64,000 nt of DNA from contig OX359246.1 in assembly GCA_947179485.1 (NCBI GenBank), positions 73,125,508 to 73,189,507 on the forward strand, written 5' to 3'. The DNA is from Allacma fusca (lineage: Eukaryota > Arthropoda > Collembola > Symphypleona > Sminthuridae). Positions 23,629-36,188 of this stretch are shown piece by piece (the first letter of the stretch is position 1; the number at the start of each line of letters is the position of its first letter). Both the position numbers and the translations under genes were made by a program. Below the pieces are notes generated by a model. The model had not been told where the DNA came from. It ran no database searches and saw nothing but the letters and a program-made list of their open reading frames with translations.

Positions 23629-26600
23629 TAAACCCCTCAAAAATATACATTGGAGATAAAACATTCTAAAAAATATAGTTTACTTTGACATGATCCTACA
23701 AGCAAATTCTTAATATTAAAATAATTAAAATTATGTCTTGAGAAAATAACTCGAAGTCTTTAAACCATATATTAATATTGCCACTAAAAATGAAATGATT
23801 GGGTCCGTTGGTACAAAGAAGTGGGCGTTCATGAATCCCAATGGTTTTTATTTCGAGATGTTGTAATTTCTAGGAAATAGAAAATCCTGGCTTTCTGTTT
23901 TTGAGAAACTTTCAAAGACATTGAATTGTAATGATGTAAAACTTAATTACCAAAAGCTTTTAATAGTTTTCTTCCTCCGTCTTCATTATATTGCAATGGT
24001 GAGGATATTCCAAGGGAAACTTTCCTTTTTTATAGTTATTACCGAATAGCGTGTCTAAATAATATCAAGTCTCTGTATTGTATCTCAAGTGATCATTTCC
24101 AACAAATGGGGTATAGTTTTGGTTAAAACTCTTAAATTGTATGTACTTGAATTTCTTAAAACACCATTGTCAATATTAGAGTAGAAATTTAATGACACAG
24201 TCCGATTTTGGGTGCTATTGATATACAACATGTAATGTAATTGCTTTATTGTCAAATTACTCAATGGTAACCGCTGATTTCCAGTTAGACATTTCATGTA
24301 TTTACTATACCTGTAGATGTTTCGGAGAAATTACGTATTTTTTGTTAACTTAAGTATGCTAACTAGGGGGAGGAAAGATGATGAACGGACCGAGGGCAAG
24401 CTGAAAAACTGTCCAAATCCTGCATGTTAAAAATATTTCAATTCATAACATAAAAATCATCTACGATTAGCACAGTGTGCTGAGTTACTAAGGGACCAAA
24501 AAAAAGGATTTCACTTGAACTGTCCCCTTATGGGGATTTACCATATTTGTGTTCCAACTCGCGGTTTTCATGGTTTTGACCAACTCTTTCTGTTACTGTA
24601 GTTCCCCTGCAAACTTGGATTGACCCCTTCATTTTAGGGTCAAATTTTGAAGTTTCAATTATTCGAAATCAGTCATATTGAGTCACTTAATTTTAATAAA
24701 TGCCTTATTTTAGCCTTGTTTTGTTTTAAATTTAACACATACAGTCGAGTTCAACATTAATTTGCTCCACACTTATCATGCACATCAAATCCTAATCGCT
24801 TTTTATAAATCTGCATTCATGACAAATATTGTCCCACAAACATAACAATTATATAACGCGCATTGCCGTATGTACGTGCAATGCTAAGTGTTTGGCCGCT
24901 CTGGCTGGGGGTTGGTCTGCGATGCTGCTGTATTTTCTTGGTCTGTACTGGGTTAAGCAATAAAATACTTTGTCCTTTCTGGAACAAAAAACAAAAATAA
25001 CTAAAATATGTGTAATATCAACCATGTTGAAATAATTGGAATACGTGGATATTGCTTAGAATCAATTTATTTGCCAAGCTTTCGAACTCAAACAGTGTTC
25101 ATCTTCAGGGCTTAAATATGACTAACTATGGTATCTTTGTTTGGTGTAGTATTTATATATTTTTTTTTACATTATTCTAATTTTAAAATATGTGTAGTAA
25201 TGTTGAAATGCAATAGGGTGCTCAAAAATGATATCATGTAGATTCAGCAGAACTACATTTTATAGATTCTTTCCTCGGATTATGTTTAATGTACATGCGT
25301 CAACTGTACATGTGCATAACTTTTGACAGCATAAACTAATGTCAGGGTCAGATTTTTAACGTCCCACCCAAGGGCATTCCAATCATTAAAATTAATGTAT
25401 AGGTAATTATATAAACGTTTACTACACGTGCATTGATTTGGATGAAGAGATTGTACATATGTTTATTTCCATGTGATTTTCTAATGTAGTTAAAATCCAG
25501 ATTGTATGCTTACAATGCATACGATGCATTTCAATTCCATAATACCAGCGTAACTTGGCAGCCAGTAGTGAATACAACGGTCATTTGCATGATGTAAACA
25601 AATGTCAGACATACATAAATACTGACACATCAAGGTTTTGCTGTGGACAACATAACTTTGTTCTTGAAATCAAGTTCATACCTCAAGTATCCAAGACCAG
25701 ATACATTAAAATTACATGTGGTCCTCGAAAGGAGACATGGGAAATACCCGTAATGCGATCTGAGAGTAAACTGTACGCTACAGTATAGACTCATTGGTTG
25801 TAAATGAAGGCATAAAGATTTTTGGGATGAGTGTGAGGAAGCATAGTAAAATGATGTTGTGTAATTTGACCCAAGACGTTCCCTACATTTTGTGTTCCCG
25901 CTGCGAGTCTTTTTGCAGGGTGATGGGAACCAGTTTAGCCCCCCGTGATCCATTTAAGACTGGGTAGTAAAAATATCTCATTCCCCCATGATGCAGCAAA
26001 TCTTTACAAAAAATTTCCTTCATGCAGTTAGCTTAGCGCTCGTGGAAGGGAACAAAGAATCAGGACAATTTGTGGAAAAACTGAAATTTATAGTTTAAAA
26101 TTGTATATTCCCGGGAAATTTTTTCTGAAGATATGTTTTCATGCAAGTTGGTATCGCATTTTGTGGACTTTCCAAGGAGCTATCATTGAGGACAAGAGAA
26201 AATTGTGGGCATGGACCATAAAAGCAGAGAGCAAGATTTGGGAACTTCAATTAAACAGGAATGGGGAACCCCACCCGTATATAATCACCAATACTATGTA
26301 CATATGTAGACTGCAAAAATGTATCTATCACTTCGTTCGTGTTACGCAACTTGATTATCATAAAAAGTGTTTCTGCAAATGCAAATGCTGGCAGTACAAA
26401 AAGTTGCAATTTAAAAAATACTTATCAATTTAATTGCAACTTGCAACCATTTAGAATTTGAGAGCAAAATTTCACAAAATGCCTCAATAAGTCATTCCGC
26501 TCTAATAACTAATGTACATAATAATCACGAGTATTGTCGCAAAAATACTTGTACAGTATACTATTGTTGTAAAAATTAATTTGTGAAAGTAGTAATTAGT

Positions 26601-26886
26601 AACTATATGTTGTTTCACTTACTGTTTAACTGCTTCTGACGATGCAGACTGGTACCTGTGAACTGTGAACAGGTCGGAAATATGTGCATATACATATATA
26701 CTGCGTACAATCCAAGGAAATGTATGCTGAAAAATTTAAAATTTTCTTGTTTATCAAAATTTTGGCAAATTTCAAGAAATCTCAACTATTAGTTTAAGGT
26801 CTAAATTTGATTAACATAAACTCCTGCGACATGTTCCAACATCACATATAAGGCGTGACTATATATAGAGATGCCAATAGCGATAT
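23629..26886. other. Non-coding part of the duplicate, no supported gene
   Basis: Several short ORFs on both strands (for example 25555-25788 plus, 25630-25953 minus, 26101-26433 plus) overlap each other and have no recognised motif. They are identical in the partner copy simply because the DNA is identical, so conservation is no evidence here. Confidence 0.5.
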
Positions 26887-27100
26887 GATGGGACGATATT
26901 ATCGAAAATATCTCCAATTTGACTGGCACTTCCCGAGTGACTTGAACGAAGCGATAAATCATGTGCTAGAAGACATAAAACATGAAATCGAAGAAATGCT
27001 GCATTTCCAACTTTGGACGCATTGATGAACTAGGGCTAACGACTTACAATATAAATTCTTGTGAAAATATTACCTAATATATTTCTGTAGCATTATTGAA
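26873..27100. mobile_element. Fragment of a GATGCCAA...CGATA hAT family
   Basis: AGATGCCAATAGCGATAT followed by ACGATATTATCGAAAATATC resembles the left end of the hAT element at 27963 (GGGATGCCAAATACGATAAT). The LTR element at 50958 sits 13 bases inside the partner copy of this end. A short coding-like stretch follows (26935-27025). The right end was not found. 27100-27919 holds nothing recognised. Confidence 0.5.
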
Positions 27101-28409
27101 TCTTGGAGATGATAAATGAAGATAATTCAACCCCCTGGATGTCAACATAATTGTTTTGCATTCATCCCTAATGCATCGCCAATGATTTTATAACTTGGTG
27201 AAAGTCCTTAGTTACATAATGTTTAGCCCGAGCAGTATTTCGAATAACTAATATTTATTTGTGGTTAGATAGCAGGAGGGAAATTAAACGGGTTTATACG
27301 AACGTGTGTAAATGCAAACACATTAAAGACCATCGAGTAAGTTCTTCGGAATACGTTTACTATTTTAATTGAACAATTAGGCTTACAGACGCATACATAA
27401 TGTTATTTCGCATTAAGGATTCCAGAAAACATTCGGCAACATTGCATTTCGGTTTCCAACAATAAGTGACACCGAATTGTCAATGATATATAATTCCAAG
27501 AAAAGTCAAATTTAACTCTCTGTCAATAAACCCAAACCATCCATTGTCGGACATTTGTAGAAAGTACTTACGCAATAGTACGGTACTTTACGTATTATGA
27601 TTAGCATGACCAGTGCCGCCCGTATAGCACTCGGTCCATGCATTGGATATTGATTTACCTTTTCTTATTGTTTGCGTAATGTTTATTTACCTTTGTTACC
27701 CTATCTCCCACTTTACATTTATTGTGAGGATCGGAGTAAGTATGTACTCACACGTATTGTGCGAGTTAGTAGGTCCAGGACCTACTCATTTAAATTTATT
27801 GAGTAATTTTAGGAATACTTTTTATTATGTATTCCCTTATGTTTATATGGGGTTAGGAGCCCCTTTGACCACTATTTGCATTAGTGGCTACTTTTAGGGA
27901 ATCACTGCAATTTTCAGGGCAAAGATGCTGAACTGATTTTGCCTATCCTACATCCTACCTATTAGGGATGCCAAATACGATAATGCCGAGACGATATTCT
28001 CGGAAATATCGCCATTTTACCACCGATATAACTTGCGATAAAAATCGCCAAATGTGTCGAGAATATCGGTGTCTCGCAAATATCAATTTTCATACATTTG
28101 GCCTTTTTCTACTGTGATTTCGGTAGCGCGGTTGAATAAGTATAATACAAGGGGATTCATCTAAATGGCATACAAGAATTACTGGCTTAAACAGCGCTGC
28201 TGTACAAGCTCTTTCAGTAGAAACATACTTTGTATGTATATTTCATGTATGCAGTATGAACAACTGTACACATACATATATTACCGGCATCAACAATAAT
28301 TGTGCGAACAGTCCTCATTTTCGGTTTGACAATGAAATCGGTTTAATGAAATAACAATTGTTTGTAATAATTAGTGAAGATTTTCGGAATCGATGAAGGG
28401 TGTAAAAGG

Positions 28410-29358
28410 CAAGGATGGGAATCGGTATCCGAATCGGAATCGGAATTATATTCGAAAATTTGAGGATTTTAATTCATATTGGAATCCCAAATAATTTCCA
28501 GGAAGTATTTTAATTCAAAATTGCATTCAAAAATTTTTTTGGAATCGGAATTGGTACTCAAAATTTTTTTACTGAATTCCGATTAAAATAAAGTATTGTT
28601 TTCAAGGGCACATTCTCATTTTTCGGTGTACATACATAAATTTAAAATTGTCGCAATTTTTACTTACAACTAAAATAAAGGCGAATTATTAGCATTTGTC
28701 AGAGGCTTTTAACGGTTGTGCTCAAAACTACTGTTTGTCCTACAATTTAATTACTCAAATAATTTAAATCGTTGATAATAAAGTTTTTTTATGTAACTAA
28801 AGATTTTTTTTGGGTAACTAAAGATTTTTTTAGGTAACTAAAGATTTTTTTAGGTAACTAAAGATTTTTTAGGTAACTAAAGATTTTTTTGGGTAACTAA
28901 AGATTTTTTTAGGTAACTAAAGATTTTTTGGGTAACTAAAGATTTTTTTAGGTAACTAAAGATTTTTTTAGGTAACTAAAGATTTTTTTGGGTAACTACA
29001 AATGGGCCAAAAGACAATTAGTAATTTTGGAGTTCAAGTATCCGTTGAACGTATTTTTCAACATTTAAATTGATACTTAATGACCTGCGGGGGAAACTAG
29101 CTTCCCAAAACATTGATGGTATCATGTTTCTAAGGTTGAATTTTTTCCGTAATTAAATTCTTTGTATTTTCAGTACACTAGCAGTATTCAAATAAATATT
29201 CAAATCGTAATTCATAATGAACGAATACTCGAGAATATTTAAATCCGTATTAGAATTCATATTTTTTAGTATTGCTATAGGTATTTTAAATCGGAATTCT
29301 TCGCCTTGAATATTTTAATTCGAATTTAAATTCACATTTTTCCGATTTCCCATCCTTG
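28410..29358. mobile_element. hAT MITE, GAATCGGAAT family, innermost of a nest
   Basis: Ends CAAGGATGGGAATCGG and (inverted) CAAGGATGGGAAATCGG, with imperfect 8-bp duplications GTAAAAGG/GTCAAGAG. Interior resembles the MITE at 19203. Contains the minisatellite 28780-28999. Confidence 0.8.
28780..28999. repeat. Minisatellite, 20-21 bp unit
   Basis: About 11 head-to-tail copies of GGTAACTAAAGATTTTTTTA with only A/G and T-run-length variation. Very homogeneous, hence recent, inside the MITE 28410-29358. Confidence 0.95.
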
Positions 29359-30592
29359 GTCAAGAGTCACCGAATTCGGTTGTTCAAGATTTATACGTGC
29401 CAGAAGATGTTTCTGAAACAACGCTAGTTTCGTGACCGCACAATCTGACTTGGAGGATTGCTCGGATTTGTTCTTTGACGCAGATGTTTAATTTGTTAAT
29501 TTATATAAAAGCAACCTTTCCTAAGCTTGCAGAAAGCTTCCTTATAACCTGCAGTTTTCGTTAATTCATTGCTAACTGTATTGTTCTGATATAAATTTAG
29601 ATGAATCACTTTTAAATTAATGCGTTATAAATTTCCCTAGCTTATCTAGTTTTAACAAAGGTAAGGTCCGATATATCGCCGATAGGCGATATATCGTAAA
29701 ATGGGATTTACCCGAGAACGATAATTGCGATATGAGATGAATGGCGATAACTGGCATCCCTACTACCTATACATTTAGTTTAGGAGGGGCCTTCCTTCTC
29801 GCCTATTTGTGCAATTGTAGGGCCTATATCCTTCCCTACAAGTAGGCATTTGCGGCTGCCTACATTTCTGCCTATATAGGGATACGGAAAGTGTTATCCC
29901 CTTCCTACATGTGTCCCTATACTGCAGTATCAAAGTATATTTTTATTGAAATTCACAAATTACATTTTACTGTGTTATTTTAGCAAATTTGTTTTGGACA
30001 TATAACATTAGTTTAGAAAAAATTTAGGCTATCCCTCATATGCAATAACTATTCAGCAAACATTCGCAATTGTTTGTTACTAAGTATCATATATTTAGAC
30101 AAACTGATTTTGAGTACTTCTTCAAAATTAATGTTACTCATGCATTATGTGAAACCTCGTATTGATCGGGCTTATTGCAAGTTACAGTAAATATCAGCAA
30201 TCACATACAATATATATATATATGCACATGTACTTAGTTATGTATGGATATTATTTTGAATGGAAAATCTCACATGTCCCTGCAGTAGCTTGATATTTCA
30301 ACGTTTAAAAATCGTTATGGTTTGCATTGAGGTAAGCCTTCCATAATGTGACATTAGTTATGTATGTACATCCTACATATTTGCCTTCATACAAGCATGT
30401 TCTCGTGCTGCCTACATATTTGCCTATATGACCGCGTGTATGCAGGCGTGCATTTCCTATTTATAGGCTTTTTTCCTGCAAAAATCAGTGCACCCTATTT
30501 TGCCTATAATTTTTTCTGAAAATAGCTCGCACCCTATAAATAGGCCTACAAGTAGGCCTACATGTAGGATAGGCTAGCATCTTTGTTTCAGG

Positions 30593-31234
30593 GTATAAAT
30601 ACCCTGGAAAACACAAGGCTATTATCACTAATCTTTTGGCCCTTGTAGTGTTCAGTCTTGTTCCTTTTTTGAGTCCTGTGGTGTAACTTGTATCAGTCAC
30701 CACTCCCCTTTTAATTTATTTTGAAGTATTTTGTAGATGTACTATGTTGTAGTACATATGTATCAATACACTTTCCTTGATATAAACTTTATTTAATTGT
30801 TTCTGTTATATACACATACATATTGAGAATCTCCGAGAACACATTATTACCTGCATCCTACGTACATACATATATCTTTGTACAGATATATTCCATACCT
30901 GAGATCTTTCCCTATACCAAATATCTTTCATTGTTCATAGAGCTAACTCTGTTGGTTTTTCCACTTGTTAACTCTAACCCTTTTCTGACCAACCCTATTT
31001 TTGTATTATTACCTTACCATACCTTGCCATCTATCTTTACCTTCCCTTCATAAGTGCTCTGATGTACCTATAAGCTGGTAGCTTGTACTTGGACCGAATT
31101 CCATTCGACACCATTTTGAGTGCGAATGGGTTGTCAGACATTTGGATTAATGTACAGCTTGCGTCTGTTTGTAAAAAGTATTAGTGGTCTTTCAGCAATA
31201 AAGATTTCTTACTAAAAGACTCTACGACACTTAC
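30593..31234. other. Non-coding, nothing firm
   Basis: A TATAAATA (30593) followed by AATAAA-like signals and CA-rich sequence could be a decayed LTR or promoter remnant, but no ends are visible. No gene. Confidence 0.3.
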
Positions 31235-32115
31235 CCCACATTTAAGGTTTATGCAATATCCAGAGCAGCAGTCGGAATTGTAAGTACAAAATTGTTCATT
31301 TGTTGTACAGGGCTGATATAAAAACAAAATAGTATCAAACCATATCCGCGTTGTAAAACATCTCGTACTAACAAAGCAATTTTGTGCTTACTCCACAAGT
31401 AAAATTCGTACAATATCCGGAGCAGCATTGGGAATTTTTATAACAAAAATAACCAAACGTCTGCATTAGTACTACAGAACAAAATTGATGTGGAGAATTA
31501 TTATCATACAGTACTAGAGTATTTATCGTTACTAAAACTAATTTGTCTTGAAAATATCCGTATTTCTGCAGTACTTTTAGCAAATATATTTCCCACCTGT
31601 GTATACGTGAGGTCTGGCCACATGCAAATGATGAATCAATACGGTCAGACAAAAACAATGACACAGAAAAACAGAAATTCCTCAGCAACTTTATGCTTAC
31701 TAATAATTCATACTTCAATATACTTTATATTGTTTTCCTCTAGGAAAAAATTAGAATTTATATTTTTGAAGCCCTTTTCACTGACTCAATGCAAGTAGCA
31801 GAAATTTGAATATTTGAATTCAATGTACAAATGTATTTCCCACCTGTGTAACTTTATGCTTACCAATAATTCATACTTCAATATACTTTATATTGTTTTT
31901 CTCCAAGCTAAAATTAGACTTTATATTTTTGAAGCCCTTTTCACTGACTTAATGCAAGTAGCAGAAATTTGAATATTTGAATTCAAAACTAAAATATAAA
32001 AAAATTCTTTACAGAAAGTTTGTATGCAAGATGAACATGAAGTATTCAAAGTCTTGGATGCCGTTTTAACGACAATCCAAGAAATAGAGTAAAAACGGAC
32101 CATAAACCCAATGAA
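31235..32115 (-). pseudogene. Knottin-like peptide gene, broken unit-2 copy
   Basis: Counterpart of 12527-13927. The third-knot exon (31235-31312) is intact in its cysteines. A second-knot exon and the signal region are recognisable but damaged, and the first- and fourth-knot exons are missing. At least two breaks; treated as a fossil. A local duplication of about 130 bp (31690-31820 repeated at 31848-31985) lies in it. Confidence 0.7.
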
Positions 32116-32732
32116 CATCCTTACAAAAAATAGAAATTAATTTCTTTATCTATGCTTTATGGGAATAAGACAGTTTGGATTGTCTTACTTTGAATTTGGT
32201 TTGTGTAACTCCTTAGTTATTTAGTATCAACTATAGCTGTTGTTTATAAAGCTAATATTGCAATTAGTTGTTAAAATGACAAGAAAGATTATTAACAATA
32301 GCATTGTATGTCTTCAAGAATGTTTTTTACCTTTTGATTGTTCACACATATTCCTAATTGTAAGCATCAATAATACTAGCTAGGATATCTTTTGACATGA
32401 TACTCATCCATTCGAGCGGCAGTTTGAGATTTCCCCTCGTAAGTTTCGAAATTCGAGCGGATTTGCTTGCGCTCCAAAGCAGTGCTGCCCGTTCACTTTC
32501 TAGTCTAGTCAATTCTAGTCCACTACGTACTCATGCTGTACTATTCTATTCTATTCATATCTGCTTGTGACTTGGCTATTCTAGTCTATTCCAAGTCCCT
32601 CCAAGTCAAAAAATCCTAGTCTATTCCAAGTCTATTCACCTATTCATAATGCACCACAAAAAAAAGCTGCTTCAACGAATGTAACGTTGCTGAGAAACGA
32701 AAACTGCGTTTCTTTGAGTTTCCATGTAAAAA

Positions 32733-33880
32733 TCATCGCTTCACGATAATTTACTGCTTGCGCGAAGAGGCGACGTAGACGCTCCTCCAGGGTAAACCCC
32801 TTTGGTAGTAATGTGGAGGTGTAAAAAAAAGTAAATGGAGGTGTTAGTTTAGTTAGGTTAGTTTCGTCGAGTTCGGATTAAGAGTAAAAAATTTCATTGA
32901 AATCGGTCCAGTATTAATTACTTGAAATTGTCGTCATTTCAAGAATTTTACCTCAGAACAGAGGTGTCCATCCTTCGAAGGATTTCCTTCAAAGAAGGCT
33001 TCTTTGAACGAATTAAGCGCTAGCTTTGGCAATTATGAAGGGAACGGAAGGAAGGCTGGAAAGGAAACGAAGGATGAACGAAGGCCTATGCTCCTTGCAG
33101 AAATAATGGAATGTGAACGAACATGTTAATTTTACAGCCTTCGAACGCCGTCGGAACTTACAATTTTTCAACAATTTTTTTCAATTCAACAAGCATTTTA
33201 TTCCCTTCACTCTACATATGTACATACGAATAATCTGCAATAATTGCAATTAATTACAAACTAATTATTAGTGTTTGAGACGTAAGCAGTTGGAAGTTTA
33301 AAGATCTGACTTTGTGACTTGTGTTAAAAGATTTGGGATAAATATATGAACATAGAAGGAAGGTAACGCATGAAGGGCATTTAAATATTTTTTGAAGGCT
33401 GAAGGAAGGATTATAGCAGGATTTGAATGAAGGAAGGGCGAAGGAAGGGTAAATATTCAGAAGGCTTCATTTTACGGAACGATGAAGGAACGGGTAATTG
33501 GAAACGGTCATCGTTAGGAAGGATGAACGAAGGCGATTTAAAATGGACACCTCTGCCTCAGAAACTATACAATCGATTTCAATCAATCACAAACCAAGGC
33601 TACATGTTGACATAAGTAATGACCAGGAAATATTTAATCGAAATCGGTCCAGTAAATAAATAAAATAGCAGCAAATAACCATGATGTAATTGAAATTTGG
33701 ACATTTCAAGAATTGTTTTCTCCAAAACTATGCAACCGATGTCTACCAAATACGAACTCAGACTACCTAATTGAGAAAAATTTTTGATGGAATTGGTCCG
33801 CTGGTTTTTGAGTTATCGTGTGAATGGACGTACGGACGGACATCGATCATCTTACTAGGGGCGTCTACGTCGCCCCTAAA
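32733..33880. mobile_element. AGGGGCGACGTAGACGCC-ended element, middle of a nest
   Basis: Ends GAGGCGACGTAGACGCTCC (about 32767) and AGGGGCGTCTACGTCGCCCCT (33858-33878). The sister hAT copy at about 3553 is uninterrupted here, which sets the approximate borders. Superfamily unknown. Contains the hAT MITE 32959-33555. Confidence 0.7.
32959..33555. mobile_element. hAT MITE, GAAGGAAGG family, innermost of a nest
   Basis: Ends CAGAGGTGTCCAT/ATGGACACCTCTG with exact 8-bp duplications CCTCAGAA (32951-32958, 33556-33563). Both halves are rich in GAAGGAAGGC and GATGAACGAAGG motifs. No ORF of its own. Confidence 0.93.
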
Positions 33881-34800
33881 AATTGAAAGGAACTTGCATC
33901 ACGCGTGTTAGGTACACACGCGTAGAAACAACACTAAGCTGCTCGTTCTGAATCGGAATCTGGTTTTTCAGGGAAGTAAACTTCGAATATGTAACTGAAA
34001 TTTTTTCGATGAGCTTGAGATCGTTAAAGTACTGGGAGTCCTTGTTCCGTGACAAGGTTTGGTTCATCCGGCTGTGGCTGGGGATCTGCGTTACTCAATT
34101 TTTTCGTCTTTGGGTTTGAAAAATTCGACGGAGGATTTTAAGTTCAGATTTTTTTTTAAATTACTGCTGGCGTGCAAGAAGCTGATGTGATTTTAATGGC
34201 GATTGTCGACAGATCAGCTTTTGTTACTGCCACACATCAGTTTTGAAATCCCCGAACTCCGATCGTGTAACGAAAATCTAGTTTTTTGTTAAAGTTCTGG
34301 TTAAATCAAAGGAAGTAATGGGACACTCATGAAACTTAAAGGATAGTTTGGTTAAAAGTGCCATAATAAACATTAACTACGTATTTAATGAAATGGCAAG
34401 TCTGAGAAGAATTTGCATATAAAAAGAAATATCACAGCACCGCAATATGTTTCTGACATACATTACATGAGCAGGCAGAACTGACAAAATGGGAAACGGA
34501 TTCCTACTTGATAAACGCAAATTTTAGCCATATGTTTGATTGTGCCCATAGTGCAATTGAAAGGCTCACAATGTCACAATCCTCCTTAGACGAGGGAATA
34601 GTGCTATCGCGCTAGTCAATTCTAGTCTATTCCCTCTATGTTAACATTCTGACTATTCTAGTCTATTCTATTCCTTTTTAATTTGCAGCACGGCTATTCA
34701 AGTCTAGTCTATTCAATTTGCTCCTACACCCAGGATATTCTATTCAATTCCCTAGTTTCCTAGTCTAGTCGGCCTAGACTAGGGCAGCACTGCTCCAAAG

Positions 34801-35612
34801 ATCCAAAATCCAACGGAGTACCAGAGGTACCTGTTTCACTCAATACTAGTAAAAGCCCTGTGCTTAACAGAAGCAAGTACTTGAGTGAGAATTGTGATGG
34901 TACACAAATGTAAGACCTTCCGTAAATGTCCATAGACCCCATATCAAGGCCTTTTGAGAAGGCTTAATGCTAGTAGCTCGCTTCGATGTGAACTATTAAT
35001 TGTAAGACTAACAATTCGTTTCATAAAGCTAGTTGACACGTGCTGATTAAATATGATTTTTTATAATTTTATTATAATTTGTATATACCTCAATTGTACC
35101 GTAATAATGTAACTGAAGTCCCCGACATTGGACGCACTGATTATACAAAATAGGAAAAATGAAAGGAATTCGTAGTAGCGCAACGTGCTACAGTCACTAA
35201 AATTTATGGTTCCTACAAATCAATCCTTATTGCTTAATGATATTTTTAATGGATATAAAGATCAAATGTGGATGTTAAGGTTTGTAATTTTAAAAAATTC
35301 AATTCCATTGAATTTTCCATGAAAACAATTCCACACTTATGCGTACAAAGTTCAATCACCAAAATTCTCCTCTCATCAAATTCTTAAGGTCTGGAAAATT
35401 AGAAAGTACATTTAGTTTGAAACATAGAGCATAGTGACCTTTCGGTTTCTATTTGACAAAATAATCAGATTGCAATCGTAATACATGAAGATAGAATTGA
35501 ATTCCATAACCATGGCACATATGAGTAGAACATTCGCTGTAGGTTTGAATGTCGACACAGACTGAGAGACACGACGTTCTGGATTTAATAGAGGAAAATG
35601 CGCTTGGGAAGT
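34801..35612. other. Unit-2-specific non-coding sequence
   Basis: Homology to unit 1 stops at about 34843 and resumes at 37325, so 34844-37325 is an insertion in unit 2 or a deletion in unit 1. Nothing recognised in 34844-35612. Confidence 0.5.
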
Positions 35613-35620
35613 CTACTGGA

Positions 35621-36084
35621 TAGGGCTTCTACTGGGAACAATTTTGTTGTCCCGCCGAAAATTCTGTCCCGTCCCGAAATCCTTGGGGCAAAAACGTTCG
35701 TTCCGATTCAGTCCCGAAATAACATGGGGACAAAAGTTTGGTCCCGATCCCTGTCCCGTTCCAAAAACCTCGGGACGTCCCATCCCGATTATAATTCCAG
35801 TCTTAAAAGAAATGCTCCAAATTCCACTATTTTTATAATACCTCCAATAATAGCGAAAGTTTACTTTTAAAAGTATTCACATGCAAAACAACAAATTTTA
35901 AACGGAACGATTCCTACACATATTCATTTTTGCAGCAATTGTATACTGTACAGGTATTTTTTCCTATCCCGATCTATTGTTCCGTCTCGTCCCGGAATCT
36001 ATTTGGACAAAAAAGTCCCGATTCAGTCCCGAAATAACATGGGGCAAAAATGTTGTCCAGAAACTGTCCCGAACAAAAGCCCTA
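35621..36084. mobile_element. hAT MITE, GTCCCGATCCC family
   Basis: Ends TAGGGCTT/AAGCCCTA with exact 8-bp duplications CTACTGGA (35613-35620, 36085-36092). Interior is built from GTCCCGATTC/GTCCCGTCCCG motifs. Confidence 0.9.
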
Positions 36085-36184
36085 CTACTGGAAGCTCAAT
36101 ATAGAGTACAATATTAAGGTATTTTAGATTATGGCGAGAATCTAAAATTGCTTAATATTGTACGCTTTATTGAGCTTCCAGTAG
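36085..36184. repeat. 100-nt hairpin, 46-bp arms
   Basis: Arms begin CTACTGGAAGCTCAATA on each strand, pair at about 40 of 46 positions, and enclose the 8-base loop ATGGCGAG. The left arm abuts the hAT MITE, which inserted at the foot of the hairpin. Could be a tiny palindromic MITE or a hairpin RNA. Confidence 0.8.
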
Positions 36185-36188
36185 ATAG

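Larger units (their letters stand above)
22368..26886. repeat. Segmental duplicate, copy in unit 1 (partner 46432-50957)
   Basis: Continuous homology to 46432-50957. Between 22368 and about 24020 the copies differ at many positions with small indels. From about 24022 to 26886 I found no difference in the blocks compared. Contains the knottin-like gene at 23187-23628. The partner is cut at 50957 by the LTR element. Confidence 0.9.
27963..29762. mobile_element. hAT element, TAGGGATGCCA...CGATA family, middle of a nest
   Basis: Inverted repeats TAGGGATGCCA / TGGCATCCCTA (one terminal-repeat mismatch further in), exact 8-bp duplications CTACCTAT (27955-27962, 29763-29770). Interior near the ends is rich in CGATA/ATATCG motifs. 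Interrupted in turn by the element at 28410-29358. Confidence 0.92.
27920..30584. mobile_element. hAT MITE, CCTACATGTAGGC family, outer element of a nest
   Basis: Ends CAAAGATGCT/AGCATCTTTG, flanked by exact 8-bp duplications TTTCAGGG (27912-27919, 30585-30592). Sub-terminal sequence is made of CTACATGTAGGCCTAT-type motifs on both sides (29770-29930 and 30370-30580). It was interrupted by the hAT element 27963-29762. Its own length is then about 860 bp. Confidence 0.9.
32480..34792. mobile_element. hAT element, TCTAGTCTATTC family, outer element of a nest
   Basis: Perfect 11-bp ends CAGTGCTGCCC/GGGCAGCACTG with exact 8-bp duplications CTCCAAAG (32472-32479, 34793-34800). Unit 1 has the uninterrupted site at about 14300. 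Same family as 3356-4922, with shared minus-strand coding remnants (for example 33876-34067). Contains 32733-33880. Confidence 0.92.

Noticed and set aside
25075-25115. Hammerhead-ribozyme-like pattern on the minus strand (CTGAAGA ... GAAC/GTTC stem ... GAAA)
   Set aside because: Stem II and the GAAA are present, but stem I does not pair and no proper cleavage triplet follows the possible stem III.
25555-26433. ORFs of 77-110 codons, perfectly conserved in the copy at 49626-50504
   Set aside because: The whole surrounding DNA is identical, the ORFs overlap on opposite strands, and no motif is recognisable.
27560-27600. A further knottin exon on the minus strand ending in a GTAAGT donor
   Set aside because: Only the last few codons before the donor resemble the family; no CC pair or other cysteines are present.
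30593-31050. Possible solo LTR (TATAAATA followed by AATAAA-like signals)
   Set aside because: No matching TG...CA ends or target duplication; the TATAAATA directly follows a hAT target duplication and may be chance.
33427-33615. 62-codon Lys/Gly/Arg-rich ORF
   Set aside because: It is a translation of GAAGGAAGG motifs inside a hAT MITE.
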